64,000 nucleotides of DNA from Arsenophonus sp052174455 (GCA_052174455.1 JBQMRP010000054.1:21854-85853), one strand, 5' to 3'; shown: positions 40,470 to 51,325, counted from the first letter of the stretch. Notes: a model not told the origin generated them from the sequence alone. Made by a program: numbers and translations.

Positions 40470-41090
40470 AATAACTGTCACCTCCCCTGAGGGTAGGTGT
40501 AGTTTTAATAATTTAAATTTAACTTTAAACTAACCTGAATTTATATAGACTACAATGTAATTTTATAATCCAATATTTATTGGAGTAATTTTTAATTGTA
40601 CAGTCAATCATATTGATGCAAAGTAATCAAAATCTCTTGACCTTAATTAAATAATGGCTTTGCAGCCCATCTCCCCAATACGCCCATTAAATTGCTTGAC
40701 CCATACCATTTATTTTGAGGATGAATCGGCACGGCCTAGTAATTGGTATTCTAGGAAAGAGCTCTCTGTACACAAACGGTCTAATTTCTATTTTTCGGTG
40801 ACTGAACGTTTTCGTAGACTAAAAAGTAATCTATAAATTCTTTGCTATTTCTGTAAGTATCCGATGGATAGTAATTAGAGATGCTTAGTTAAGATCACGT
40901 GAAAAAGCGTTGAGGATTTGTATAGTTTTATTTTATAAAGACAGATAAAAATCTATCAAGTGATACGGTATCTTTACCTATAAAAGATAACGTTATGAAA
41001 TTTCGTTTTTCCATTTGTGGATGATATTTCACATCTACGCACAGCTAAGTAGGCTCGTAGCTTTTAAACGCTTTATGATTCAGGCTATAA
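40470..41090 (-). mobile_element. IS481-family remnant, 3' part
   Basis: This is the C-terminal half of the IS481 transposase on the minus strand, ending near 40476 with the tgtcac terminus that also marks the other copies. It points toward ptsN. The open frame at 40654-40836 on the plus strand is an accidental reading of it. The 5' half is missing; an IS256 copy abuts it. Confidence 0.65.
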
Positions 41091-42435
41091 GTAAATCTAG
41101 CGTATTGCGGGTCAGGCTAGATTCTACTCTGATGCTTTCTTAAATATGTGCTGTATCCTTAAAATTGGGTGTTGTTTACTACACCAGGCTCAGCTCAGTA
41201 GTTCAAATATCATTGAAAGGTTTATTTATTAAATCACAGTGTTTCGCGTGTATCAAATTCATAGCTTCACACTGTTGTAAAATCTGATTCAATCAGATCC
41301 GTCGCTCTTATTAATGTTCATTGCACTGATTGGAAATCGTAGAATACCAGTCATTCCTCTCGATTATTTTCAGTTTCCCTCATTGCTGCTGGATACTTCT
41401 CTGATAATGTTGTTAAAAATCATTAAAGGTTTTGTTAGCGGTATCGGGACTCTCTGTTAGCCGATCTCCTGTAGCCTCCCTCACCATTAACTTTCGGTAT
41501 TGGAATGCCTTTGAGGAGTAAAGGTAGTACATTAGGTGTTTGTACACCAAACAGAATTAATGCTGCGTGTCTAGAAATATTATTGGCATTGCATTTCAAA
41601 AGCTAATGGCACCCCATTCACTGTAACAAACCTGGAAGATGCAGTTAAGCCACGTGCTCGCAGTTCATTAAGAAGTTTGGTCTAGTTTACTTCTGATTCT
41701 CGATAAACATCTTAAACCGCAAGAAGCTCTTTAGATCCATCCCTCAGTACCTCTAATAATAATAAGAAGATAAAGATGATTATTTTTCCTGACAGGACGA
41801 TATATGCCTATATGTCTTTAGACAAGAGGTAAACGTAGCACGTATCGCTCAAATCATGCAAGTACCATTGCGTATGCTCTTCAAGGCGTTTCTGTTTCAA
41901 GCTGCTGATGGTATTTTGGCAAAGAGACAATTCGCTTTTCACCAAGAAAGCTTACTCTTATATCTTTATAAAATTATGAGTGAAGATGTCTTTGAGGTGG
42001 TAGAACCCTTCCCCACCGCCATGGTACTATTCTTAAATATTTTGTATGATTTAAGATAAGGCGGCAGCAATAAGCTGTTGAAGGATATTCCGTTGCTGCT
42101 GCGATCCCCTGACCCTTAGGTACTTTAATCTCAACATTGCCAACACTAGTTTACATGATTCGCTATAGCACAAATAATTACGGTTAACGAATGAGATACT
42201 TATCGACAAAGCAACGTTCAGCACCTTATTACAACATGGTTTAGAGCTCTACCTCAATAGCGGTGCTATTAGATCCATGGCATTATTACGGATGAGTTGA
42301 TGCAAGAGAATAACAGGTAAAATCTAGTTTTGCAGATAGATGTAGAGTAGATTTTTCATGGCATATCATCTCTCTATTGTTGTAATAATCTACAAAATCA
42401 ATTAGTAGGATATACCAGTATATTCAAAACACTAT
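41090..42435 (-). mobile_element. IS256-family remnant, near full length
   Basis: This decayed IS256 copy is on the minus strand. The 3' end is near 41140 (tatccttaaaattggg, ttactacaccagg), the catalytic C-terminal domain around 41230-41350, and the transposase start region near 42350-42420 (catctctctattgttgtaat). With the adjoining IS481 remnant it replaces hpf and most of rpoN. Confidence 0.72.
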
Positions 42436-42439
42436 ACAG

Positions 42440-42720
42440 CAGAACATGTATAATTTAAAGGTGATTTGTTTGACATATTATTTTATTTAATTACTTCAAA
42501 AATATCTAGTTCTGCTACCTCGTTATCATTAATATCTGTTGTTTCAACTTCCTGATAAAAGGTCACATCTTGTTCAAGTAAAGTATATTGATTTCAAAAT
42601 TTTTTTGAATTTTATTTTCAAGTTTTAATGTTAAAAGTTACAATAAATAAATACTTTATTGTAGTTGTGATATTATCTCTAACTATTGATTGAGTTAAAG
42701 GTTCAACCTCTATTTCAGAA
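42440..42720 (-). pseudogene. rpoN: Sigma-54 (rpoN) pseudogene, N-terminal fragment
   Basis: RpoN is the alternative sigma factor for nitrogen and other responses. Directly after lptB, as in E. coli, the minus strand reads in one frame through stops as R-L-N-L-*-L-N-Q-*, then S-Q-L-Q-*-S-I-Y-L-L-*-L-L-T-L-K-L-E. This matches the glutamine-rich start [20 protein letters not shown] and LLQLSTLELQQ of RpoN. Most stops sit where the family has Gln, consistent with CAA to TAA changes. The gene is cut off at about 42440 by the IS256 copy. Confidence 0.87.
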
Positions 42721-42781
42721 AATTTCTAAAACTTCTTGGAAATAAAATAATAAAAAATTTATTAACTTTAATTAATCACGG

Positions 42782-43507
42782 TTAGAGGCGGAAACCTTCT
42801 CCCAAATAGACACGTTTGACTTGTTCATTTTCTAAAATTGCTTTAGGGGCTCCATGAGCGATAAGATGACCTTGACTTACAATGTAAGCACGTTCACAGA
42901 CATCTAATGTTTCTCTTACATTATGATCGGTTATCAATACGCCTAAACCGTAATCCTTCAAGTGTTGGATTATTTTTTTTATATTTAATACTGAGATTGG
43001 ATCAACACCAGCAAAAGGTTCATCTAAAAGAATAAATTTAGGATTAGCAGCTAATGCTCGGGATATTTCTACTCGGCGTCGCTCACCGCCAGAAAGCGAT
43101 TGACCGAGGTTATTTCTCAAATGAGAAATATTAAATTCTTCCATCAATTCTTCGGTACGTTGTTGTTTTTCTTCGAATGTTAAATCTTTACGAATTTCTA
43201 ATACTGCCATCAGATTATCGTAAACGTTTAACCGGCGAAATATTGATGCTTCTTGTGGTAAATAACTTATTCCTTTACGAGCTCGTTTATGAAGTGGTAG
43301 CAAACTAATATCTTCATCGTCGATAGCAATTTTTCCAGTATCATGAGAAATGATACCAACTATCATATAAAAGGTTGTTGTTTTACCTGCACCGTTTGGC
43401 CCTAGTAAGCCAACGATTTCACCTGAACTAATCTCCAAGCTAACGTCTTCAACAACTTTATAGTTTTTATATATTTTTGTTAAATGCTTTGCAGTTAATT
43501 TCGCCAT
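42782..43507 (-). CDS. lptB: LPS export ABC transporter ATPase LptB
   Basis: LptB is the cytoplasmic ATPase of the LptB2FGC complex that extracts LPS from the inner membrane and pushes it along the LptA bridge. The protein has 241 residues, as in E. coli. Walker A GPNGAGKTT is at residues 36-44, the signature LSGGERRRVEISRALA near 137-152, Walker B ILLDEPFAGVDP and the H-loop in ITDHNVRETLD. It begins two bases after the lptA stop, so it is translationally coupled. lptF and lptG must be elsewhere. Confidence 0.97.
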   Translation of the reverse strand: MAKLTAKHLTKIYKNYKVVEDVSLEISSGEIVGLLGPNGAGKTTTFYMIVGIISHDTGKIAIDDEDISLLPLHKRARKGISYLPQEASIFRRLNVYDNLMAVLEIRKDLTFEEKQQRTEELMEEFNISHLRNNLGQSLSGGERRRVEISRALAANPKFILLDEPFAGVDPISVLNIKKIIQHLKDYGLGVLITDHNVRETLDVCERAYIVSQGHLIAHGAPKAILENEQVKRVYLGEGFRL

Positions 43508-43509
43508 TT

Positions 43510-44067
43510 TTATTTTTTACTATTATTATTTATCCTGTTTATAACAGGATTTTTTTCTTTTAGTTGAAAAGGTAACAGTATGGACGTTACTCGTTTCCCT
43601 TTGTCACTAAATGCTTCCATTTGCTTAGTTGGAAATGAATAGGTAATTTTCTCACTTGCAATATTACAATCTAGTTGCTCAAGGTAAGCATTACCCGTTA
43701 GGATAACCAGCTCTTTCTTAATTTCATAACGTATTTTATCGCTGTAACCTTTAAGCTGTTTACCGTCATCTTGCAATTGATAGAAAGTCACTGGCTTACC
43801 ATAGGCTTCGACAATTATATTTTTACTATCGCTGTTTGGACGAGTTACAATAACTTTATCAGCTCGAACATCTATAGAACCTTGTTTTATGATAACATTT
43901 TCTGTAAAAGTAGTAATATTTTTTTCTAAGTCAAGTGATTGTTTAACTGAATCAATCTGAATGGGTTGATGAGAATCATTATTTTTTAGAGCTGCTGTTG
44001 GAAAGCTCAATATAAATATTAAGCTAGTTAATGTTATATTAATGAAGATCTTTTTTGCTAATATCAT
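43510..44067 (-). CDS. lptA: LPS transport periplasmic protein LptA
   Basis: LptA forms the periplasmic filament that carries LPS from LptC to LptD. The 185-residue precursor starts at ATG 44067, one base after the lptC stop; upstream in-frame codons lie inside lptC and are rejected. The signal peptide runs to about FPTAA. The OstA/LptA jelly-roll core includes QPIQIDSVKQSLDLEKN, VRADKVIVTRP, YGKPVTFYQLQDDGK and EAFSDKGKRVTSILLP. The order lptC-lptA-lptB is conserved. Confidence 0.95.
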   Translation of the reverse strand: MILAKKIFINITLTSLIFILSFPTAALKNNDSHQPIQIDSVKQSLDLEKNITTFTENVIIKQGSIDVRADKVIVTRPNSDSKNIIVEAYGKPVTFYQLQDDGKQLKGYSDKIRYEIKKELVILTGNAYLEQLDCNIASEKITYSFPTKQMEAFSDKGKRVTSILLPFQLKEKNPVINRINNNSKK

Positions 44068-44068
44068 T

Positions 44069-44659
44069 TTAGTTGTTTCTTTCGTCAGCTGTTTGCTTAT
44101 TGGGAATTTCATAATAGGTCTTAACATTTTCAATTAATTCTGCGGTATGTGTTATCATATTTCCACGTATTTTCATGCCCACTGAACGTAAACCAATACC
44201 AATTACTGTAACTTTATCATCAGATGATACATCCTGAGTAGTTAGATTAACAATAGCATTTTCCGACAAAATTTGTTGTAAATCTGAAGTTGAATTCAAG
44301 TTATTTATTTGAACATTACCATATAAATAGAGCATATTGTTATTTGTTAATTTGGCTTTATTGGCGCGTACGATCCAACTAGGGATACTATTCGTGTTAT
44401 AAGTTGTTAATACTGGATTAATGAGCCAGCTGATTTTATCACTTGAAAAGTGGCGTATCTCATCCGTTATTAGCTTATAAGTCAATTTACCTATGGGATC
44501 ATAAACATGAGTAATGGCATTTCTAGTTTGATAATTTGGTTGACTGTTATCAAGTATAACAGGTGCTTTTGCTTGATTAAAATCAGCTAAGTTCCAGCCA
44601 ATAAGCACTAAAACAATCATTATTAATATAATGTTAAGCCAAAATTTAAGTTTGCTCAT
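44069..44659 (-). CDS. lptC: LPS export protein LptC
   Basis: LptC is a bitopic inner-membrane protein that receives LPS from the LptB2FG transporter and hands it to LptA. At 196 residues it is close to E. coli (191). One N-terminal membrane helix (about residues 7-25) is followed by a periplasmic OstA-like domain with LTYKLITDEIRHFS, a W-x-I/V-x-A-x-K-A-x-L stretch and YLYGNVQI. The kdsC gene that normally precedes it is a pseudogene. Confidence 0.93.
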   Translation of the reverse strand: MSKLKFWLNIILIMIVLVLIGWNLADFNQAKAPVILDNSQPNYQTRNAITHVYDPIGKLTYKLITDEIRHFSSDKISWLINPVLTTYNTNSIPSWIVRANKAKLTNNNMLYLYGNVQINNLNSTSDLQQILSENAIVNLTTQDVSSDDKVTVIGIGLRSVGMKIRGNMITHTAELIENVKTYYEIPNKQTADERNN

Positions 44660-44699
44660 CGCTGTTTCATTTTTACTTATATTGATAGGCTGTAGGTAT

Positions 44700-45215
44700 T
44701 TTCTATTTGTTTTGAAAAAACAGAATTAAGATCATAAATTTTATATCAGCGCCTCTTTTGCTCCTGCTTGATATGTACTGTAATACGCTTTATTTAATAA
44801 CATTGGATTCTAATCTGTTATAGAAACCAAGACTCTATATGGAACATGACAAACCAATCAATTAAATAATAATCATTATAAGTAATTTGTTAAAGTTGAA
44901 GTTTTAATCGGTTTATTAAAGCATTATAAGATAACTTTACCTTACTTTGGTAAGGATAATTAATACCGAATATTTAGCACGATCTTCCAATAATTTATTT
45001 TTACGTTTTGTAAAAATGGAAACTTTAATCATAAAGATCAGTAAACAGCGGATACCCTAACCATCTTTTATATTGAATCCTTTTTAGTTCTTGATCATTA
45101 TTTCCTATATAAACTAAGGTATCTATCATGATGCTATCAAAATCATAAATTAGTAATTTTATAAGGTACTATTTTTAAGATCTATTATATATAGAAATAT
45201 AATAGGTTGTTATTT
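44700..45215 (-). pseudogene. kdsC: Kdo 8-phosphate phosphatase pseudogene
   Basis: KdsC is the HAD phosphatase that releases Kdo from Kdo-8-phosphate. Between kdsD and lptC, its E. coli position, the minus strand gives IDTLVYIGNNDQELK (near 45100-45145; E. coli SDGLIYMGNNGEELK), then KRKNKLLEDRAKYSV (near 44995-45040; E. coli GRKAKLVEDRCATLG). The catalytic DVDG motif has not survived and stops are frequent, so it cannot be functional. Confidence 0.87.
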
Positions 45216-45247
45216 GATTATCATCATTCATCTATTAATGATAACAA

Positions 45248-46216
45248 TTATATGAGGCCAGCTTGCAAAAGATCATGCAGATGAATAACACCAATAAGTA
45301 TATCTGTTTTTGCAACCATTAATGAAGTAATATGATGTTGTTGCATCAAATTTAAGGCGTCAATTGCTAGCATATTTGGTTTTACTCTAATACCACCGAC
45401 TGTCATCACATCGGCAATTTTAGTATTATTTAAGTCAATATTCATCTCAAAGATGCGTCGTAAGTCACCATCGGTGAAAATGCCTTCAATTTGCATTTTT
45501 TCATTACAAATCACAACCATACCTAGCTTTTTGCAAGTAATTTCTACTAATGCTTGTTGTAATGTTGCATGTTTCATAACATTAGGAATATTTTTCTTAG
45601 TATGCATTAGGTTGCTCACTCTTAATAAAAGTTTACGACCTAATGTGCCACCTGGATGGGAAAGTGCGAAATCTTCAGCAGTAAAACCACGCGCTTCAAG
45701 TAAAGCGACCGCAATAGCATCTCCCATAACTAACATCGCCGTTGTACTTGTTGTTGGCGCCAGACCTAATGGGCAAGCTTCCTGCGGTACTCTGATACAG
45801 AGATGAATATTTGCTGCTTTACCCATACTACTAGCAGGGTTTTTTGTTATACAAATCAATATAATGTGTTGACGTTTTAATATCGGAATGAGTGCTAATA
45901 TTTCATTTGACTCACCGGAATTAGAAATCGCTAGAACAATATCTTGACTGCTAATCATACCTAAGTCGCCATGACTAGCTTCTCCTGGATGGACAAAAAA
46001 AGCAGGTGTTCCTGTACTAGCTAATGTGGCTGCAATTTTATGGCCAATATGGCCTGATTTCCCCATTCCCATAACAACGACTTTACCAGTACATTTGAAA
46101 ATTAGTTTACAAGCTTGATTAAAATCATTATTGATATATTGCTCCAGATTAGCAAGCCCACTACGTTCAATTTCCAATACTTTCTTTGCTATTTTTTGAA
46201 AATTAATTTCAGACAT
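45248..46216 (-). CDS. kdsD: Arabinose-5-phosphate isomerase KdsD
   Basis: KdsD converts ribulose-5-phosphate to arabinose-5-phosphate, the first committed step of Kdo synthesis for the LPS inner core. At 322 residues it is near the E. coli length (328). An N-terminal SIS sugar-isomerase domain includes GMGKSGHIG (51-59), FFVHPGEASHGDLG and AISNSGES, followed by two CBS domains to the C-terminus. No clear Shine-Dalgarno is visible. It heads the lpt locus, but the downstream step gene kdsC is dead here. Confidence 0.96.
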   Translation of the reverse strand: MSEINFQKIAKKVLEIERSGLANLEQYINNDFNQACKLIFKCTGKVVVMGMGKSGHIGHKIAATLASTGTPAFFVHPGEASHGDLGMISSQDIVLAISNSGESNEILALIPILKRQHIILICITKNPASSMGKAANIHLCIRVPQEACPLGLAPTTSTTAMLVMGDAIAVALLEARGFTAEDFALSHPGGTLGRKLLLRVSNLMHTKKNIPNVMKHATLQQALVEITCKKLGMVVICNEKMQIEGIFTDGDLRRIFEMNIDLNNTKIADVMTVGGIRVKPNMLAIDALNLMQQHHITSLMVAKTDILIGVIHLHDLLQAGLI

Positions 46217-46495
46217 TTTATTTTTAAACTTAAAATAAATAATTTAATTATATTGGTTAATAGACTCTTAGTAAGGCTCGTTTTATATCATTCGTTTTGT
46301 ATATAATGTTATCAATATATTATCTGTAGGTTATTTTTTTACAAAAAGCATTTTTACTATGAATGATACTTGAAATTTGTTTATTGTGACGATGTAATGA
46401 ACAAAAGTAAAATTAACAATAATATTGATAGCCAATATATTATATTCTAATTGTTGCTAACATGTTCTTAGTGAGGAAGATACATTTAAATGATA

Positions 46496-47034
46496 ATTAG
46501 ACAGGAAAAGTATTTTTTCATGAAGAAATTTGTAGATAATTTCATAGAAATTAAAAACATTTTTTATTCTGATTATAAGGTAACTTTTACCGATATAAGT
46601 TTAACGATTTTCCAGAGGAAAATTTACCAAATCATGGGATCTCATGTATTGGAAAATAACTTACTTACGTTTATTGTTGAATAATTACATCTAGATAAGT
46701 AGGAAATTTAGTTTTATGGTCTGTTAATATTCCAATATTAATACGTTAGGATTTTTATCATGCTCGTAATGAAATGAACAGGTTTTTTAGTTTAATAGCT
46801 TATTTACTAATATGAATGATTTTGAACATATTACTTTTCTTTACATGAACATATTGTTTTTTATAGAAATTATTCGAACAGATTTTATGATAAAACTATA
46901 ATAAGTAGATTGAGTGATGAGGCGAATCTTTATGTCGCCTGAACTATCGAGTAGTATAGCATGATAATCGAATTAGTACGGTGCTATTGCCATTTATCTA
47001 CAATTAATTCATTTGATGATCCTTTTGTTGGGGG
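46496..47034 (+). pseudogene. mlaF: mlaF pseudogene (phospholipid transporter ATPase)
   Basis: MlaF is the ATPase of the MlaFEDB transporter that keeps phospholipids out of the outer leaflet. The first part reads NFIEIKNIFYSDYKVTFTD and ISLTIFQRKIYQIMGSH, matching NLVDMRDVSFTRG and ISLTVPRGKITAIMGPS of E. coli; the Walker A that should follow is destroyed (SHVLENN). Later broken pieces end FDDPFVG near 47025, the Walker B region, where IS256 DNA begins. Confidence 0.87.
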
Positions 47035-48074
47035 AGTTATGTTTATTCTGGTGTTATAGGATTTCCGGAGATGCTTAGCATATCGTATTGATTAATTTCA
47101 TGGACAATTTCAACAACAGAGAGATAATATTATATGAAAGTCTACCCTACAGATATCAGCGATACTAGATACTACCTGATCCCTTTGATGAATTCATTTA
47201 TAATGGTGCCAGAGGACAACTAATAAACACCGCCGTTGAGGCTGTATTAGAAGCTATGCTGCATCTGAATACTGCTTTGTCGACGGGCAGTCATGTTATC
47301 GTTCATAACGATTATTTGCCATAGTGAAGCATATAAACTGCTATTGGTGATATTGAGATTAAAGTGCCTAAGATTAGGAATCGCAGCGATAAACGAATAT
47401 GCTTCAACAGCTTCTTGCTTCCGCTTCATCTGAAACGTGCAAAAATATTGAATAGTTGCTACTATTGTTTTTGCCTGTAAGGAGGGTGTATTTATCAACT
47501 GATAATTTTACGAATCCCTGTGCTGTTTTTGGTAAAAATCACATGGGAGTTCCTCCCCTGCCGGAGACTGCATTAATAAACTAAAGCAGAAGTAGATTAA
47601 AGAGCGCAGGTAATTGTAATTGATGTTAGTATGATTTAAGCGATAATGTGTTATGTTTATTTTTTGTCTGAAGGCATATATCATTATGTCAGGGAACAAT
47701 TCTTTTACCTTCTAGTTAAAATTGGTGTGACTGCCGCATAAACGTAAGGAGATCTCATTGCGGTCGAAGATGGTTATAAGAGTCAGAAGCAAATTGGATA
47801 TAACATTTTAATGGCTGGTAATCGCGTTGTTTAACCGTATTTATATTCTTGCTATGGGGTATAATTACTCTTTGTTTTTTTTTGAAATGCAATGATAAAG
47901 ATATTTCAAGATATATAGCACCAACGCCATTAGATATACAAAATAGTTAATCCATTATTTTTACTCTACAAAAAAATGCTAATCGAAAATTAATAAGGGT
48001 TAGTTTGCCAGAGGTTTGGCTATCAGATAGCTCCTCTGCCACTAATAAACTCATTGATGATTGGAAAATAAATT
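47035..48074 (+). mobile_element. IS256-family remnant, 3'-truncated
   Basis: This decayed IS256 copy is inserted in mlaF. The N-terminal region near 47180-47330 translates in pieces as FDEFIYNGARGQLINTAVEA and HNDYLP, close to the family's DEFLREGAQQMLxxALEAE and RNGYLPER. It is cut short where the IS91 copy starts. Confidence 0.75.
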
Positions 48075-49995
48075 ATTATTTAAATGAAGATTAAAAGTTA
48101 TGCATGTTTGTTAAAAAAATAGGAATCGGTTTACTGGATCTATTGTAAGTTAAAATTTCATCAGAGTATCAAATCTTTGATTTAAAGCTTTAATTTTAGA
48201 GTATTAACCCTAGGATTAGGGTTAATGAGGATTGTTTTTTATTTTTTTACTTGTTCTTTTTGATAACAATTCCGTTATCTGCTTGTCAGCAGAGCATCAA
48301 TAAAAATAGCCTGTTATCACATAGAATGCATTTGTACAATCTGTGCTAAGAAATTTTTTCATCAGCATAGCCGGCACTTCAGTTTTCCCCGGTTTTTTTG
48401 TGAGTTGTCATCTCCAGTGTCTTATACAACTTCGGTAATAGTGTACCTCATTTGTATTTAATAAAAAACCATAGTAACTTATCATCTAAAATACTTAACA
48501 AAGGAATGCAGGTATAGCGCTCAATCATCTTTTCCTTCTTCATGATCTAATGCCGATATATTACATAGTCTTAGTAGTTATAGTAATTATGTACAACAAT
48601 TCTCCTTCACTAAGTAGAAGTTTTGATGCGAATATTGAGGCGTTTAAAATAGAGTCTCCGAGGTATTTTACGGTATGTCGCCACAATTTTAGCAAAGTAC
48701 GTTTTTCCTTTAAATAACAGATGCACTGTGCCTTCAAGTAACTCTGCCACTGCTTCCTTGGTGTGAATTTACTTAGATCAGAAAAACTACCTTGGATTTA
48801 TCAGGCCATAGTTGTGACGTATCAGCCGGATGATATCGCCTCATTAGATTTTTTTCAATCTCTCTTTTTTTAAGAGTAATTCAATACCATACAGTAGGAT
48901 ACTTATATTTAAACTTTAACAGGGTGACGAAGACATGAATATCTGAATGTTAATTGAGTTGTTAACCACAAATATGTAAGGTACAAAAGATACCAATTTT
49001 TGATATCTTATTTGTGTTCTCACTGCGGTATAATTGTGAGAGGGGGCCTGAAGCAGAGCATTAAGTATTGTCTAGTCATTGTTAAAAAACAAAATAAGAT
49101 GAGGAATAGTAAAAGTAATGCATTGGTAGTTGCAGGTAGGTAAAATATAAACTTGAACTCTAACCATTGCTCGATAGCTTTGACGCCTCATAAACTGCAG
49201 GCTTTTAACATAACTGTAGCTTTAGAAGAAAAAATGGTGCGACAGGGAAAACTTCAATAAGAGGCACAGTAGTAGCGTCGTCTGGACACGCTAGTAGCAC
49301 AAGTGCTACAGACAAACTTTCTCTCTACAGATAAACAATCTACAAGTTGATACTTTCACTGTATCTTTAAGAAATTTACTTCAACCATCATAAATAACGA
49401 AAGCAGTTTAGTTTGGTGTATATGTTTTTATAAGTTATCCTCTTATATATCTTTTCAGAGAAATAGAAATTATAATACTGTCTGCATTTGTCATGTCTAT
49501 TTGCTCAGTTACCTTTATATTTATCCCAATATGTAAAGGAGACATCTATTACCCCTGTTTCCTATAGCTGATGAGTTTATCAGGAATCATAATGTAACTC
49601 ATTACCCTCTCAATCCAGTTATATTCAGTATCATTGGGATTGACCTGATCGTTTTCAAAAATTCAGGATAATCGTGACTGGAAATAGATAATACTTGCGT
49701 ATTAAAAAAATTTTGAGTTGAATCGGATGTATTTCTGTATAGTCTTTTTGTATCGTAAAAATTTAATCGATCTTCTCTCATTAATTTTAAAAGAAAATTA
49801 TAAAACGATTCGGATAACTAGTAATTATAACATGTGAAATCGTGTGTTGTCTTCTTAATTACTCGGTTTACGATTTCTAAGAGATTTATTTCGAATCATC
49901 TGGATAAATTCCTGAAAAAATTAACATGTATTGCAGAGTATAAAACAGTATTTAGATTATTAATATCCTAAATCAGCATATCTGTGCCACTTTTA
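48075..49995 (-). mobile_element. IS91-family remnant, copy 3
   Basis: This copy gave the family identification. On the minus strand around 48330-48520 broken frames give MIERY, GTLLPKLYKTLEMTTHKK and HRLYKCILC. Around 48620-48770 they give WQSYLKAQ and LWRHTVKYLG. These correspond to the IS91/IS1294 motifs MIERYxxHIPxKHFKMVRYY, TDPYKCILC and KYLGRYLKRPP. It is full length (about 1.9 kb) but dead. Confidence 0.8.
48203..48226 (+). other. Stem-loop in the IS91 remnant end
   Basis: A nine-base stem attaaccct/agggttaat with a six-base loop is followed by gaggattg and a T run. It occupies the same place as the 1623-1665 stem-loop of copy 1. It may be part of the element's origin end or a terminator. 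Confidence 0.4.
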
Positions 49996-50029
49996 TACCG
50001 TAATTGAGATAGGTTAACTAACAAAGTGC

Positions 50030-51214
50030 TTTTGCGGCATCAGATTCATAGCGTCACTCTCGCAAAAACCGACTGAATTGAATTTATTGCTCTTATTGAT
50101 GCTCACTGGGTTGAGAGGAAGTCATAAAATGCTGGTCATTTTTATCAATCTTTCTCCAGCATCTTCATCACTACAGTACTTTATATTAAACCTTTACCAA
50201 CAAAGCATTAAGGGTTTCTTAGCGACATCACGACTCTTTTGGTAGGCAAGCTCTCCATATCTCACTCTTAAGTTTCAGTGCTACATACCTTTGGAAAATG
50301 AAATGCCAGCATATTGCCTATTTTGTAGATCTAAAGGTTGGCGCTGTATCTCCATCTAGAAATATTTTTGCCATTTCATTCCAAAAACAAAAAGAACTCC
50401 CTTTACTCTCCAATAGTAAGTTTGTAAGATATAGTTAAATCACGTGCTGACTAGTTATTGAGAAGTTTGGCTCAATCCCTGCTTTTTGATTCTTGATAAG
50501 CATATTCAATCCCAATCAACTCCTTGTATCAATGTAAGTATCGACAATAATGATCAGCAATAAAAGGTTATCAGCTTATTTGACAGGACGGCATATACCA
50601 TCATCAGACAACAAATAAACGTAAAGCGTATCGATCGCGTAAATTACGCAAGCACCATTGCTTATATTCTTAAAGTCATTATTGTTTCAGTCTGTTGATG
50701 GTGCTAGTAGAGAGATTATACGCTTTTCACTAAGAATCGCTATAGAGCTTTATAAAAATAAGTAGTTAAAGATACCTCATAGGTACACAGCTATGGTAAC
50801 AATTATTTAATCCTTTTGCACACTTCAGATAAGACGGTAGTGACGAGTTTCTGAAGGGTATTCCATTGTCGCTGCAATTTCCCTGATCTTAGGTACTTTA
50901 ACCTCAGTATCGCTAAATATTAATCTGTATAGTTTCTGAGGTACATAACTATTACGGACGATGTTATGACACTTGTCAACAAGACGGCGTTATGCACGTT
51001 ATCGTAGCATAGATTCAAGCTCAGTCTCAACAGCGGGTGCTATCAATTTCCTAATAACGTTACGGATGGAGTTCATGCAAGGGATTATAGATAATATCTG
51101 TTTTATTGGAACCTGTAGGGTAGACTTTTCATGGTATATCATTTCTCTATTGTTAAAATCATTCACAAAATTAATTACAGGATACTCCACCCATTTTTTA
51201 AACTCCATACACCA
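50030..51214 (-). mobile_element. IS256-family remnant, 3'-truncated, reverse
   Basis: This decayed IS256 copy is on the minus strand. The open frame 51208-50999 is its N-terminal part (IPCMNSIRNVIRKLIAPAVE). The last 200 or so bases of the element are missing on the side facing the IS91 copy. Its 5' end cuts into mlaD. Confidence 0.75.
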
Positions 51215-51325
51215 AAAATGAGTATAACTAAGGACAGTAGATGGATTAAAGATACTAAAACAGCCATAAAAATTAGTATATTTAATTGGACAATTTCTAT
51301 TATAGGAGGTGGCGGATCCTAAATA
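51215..51325 (+). pseudogene. mlaD: mlaD pseudogene, C-terminal fragment
   Basis: MlaD is the MCE-domain substrate-binding subunit of the Mla transporter. Only the C-terminal end remains: KDSRWIKDTKTAIKI here against KDGDTIQDTKSAMVL in E. coli. The rest, and all of mlaE, has been replaced by the IS256-IS91-IS256 block. Confidence 0.7.

Noticed and set aside
40654..40836. 60-residue frame ending FRRLKSNL
   Set aside because: It is an antisense reading of the IS481 transposase remnant.
45453..45806. 117-residue frame antisense to kdsD
   Set aside because: A shadow of kdsD.
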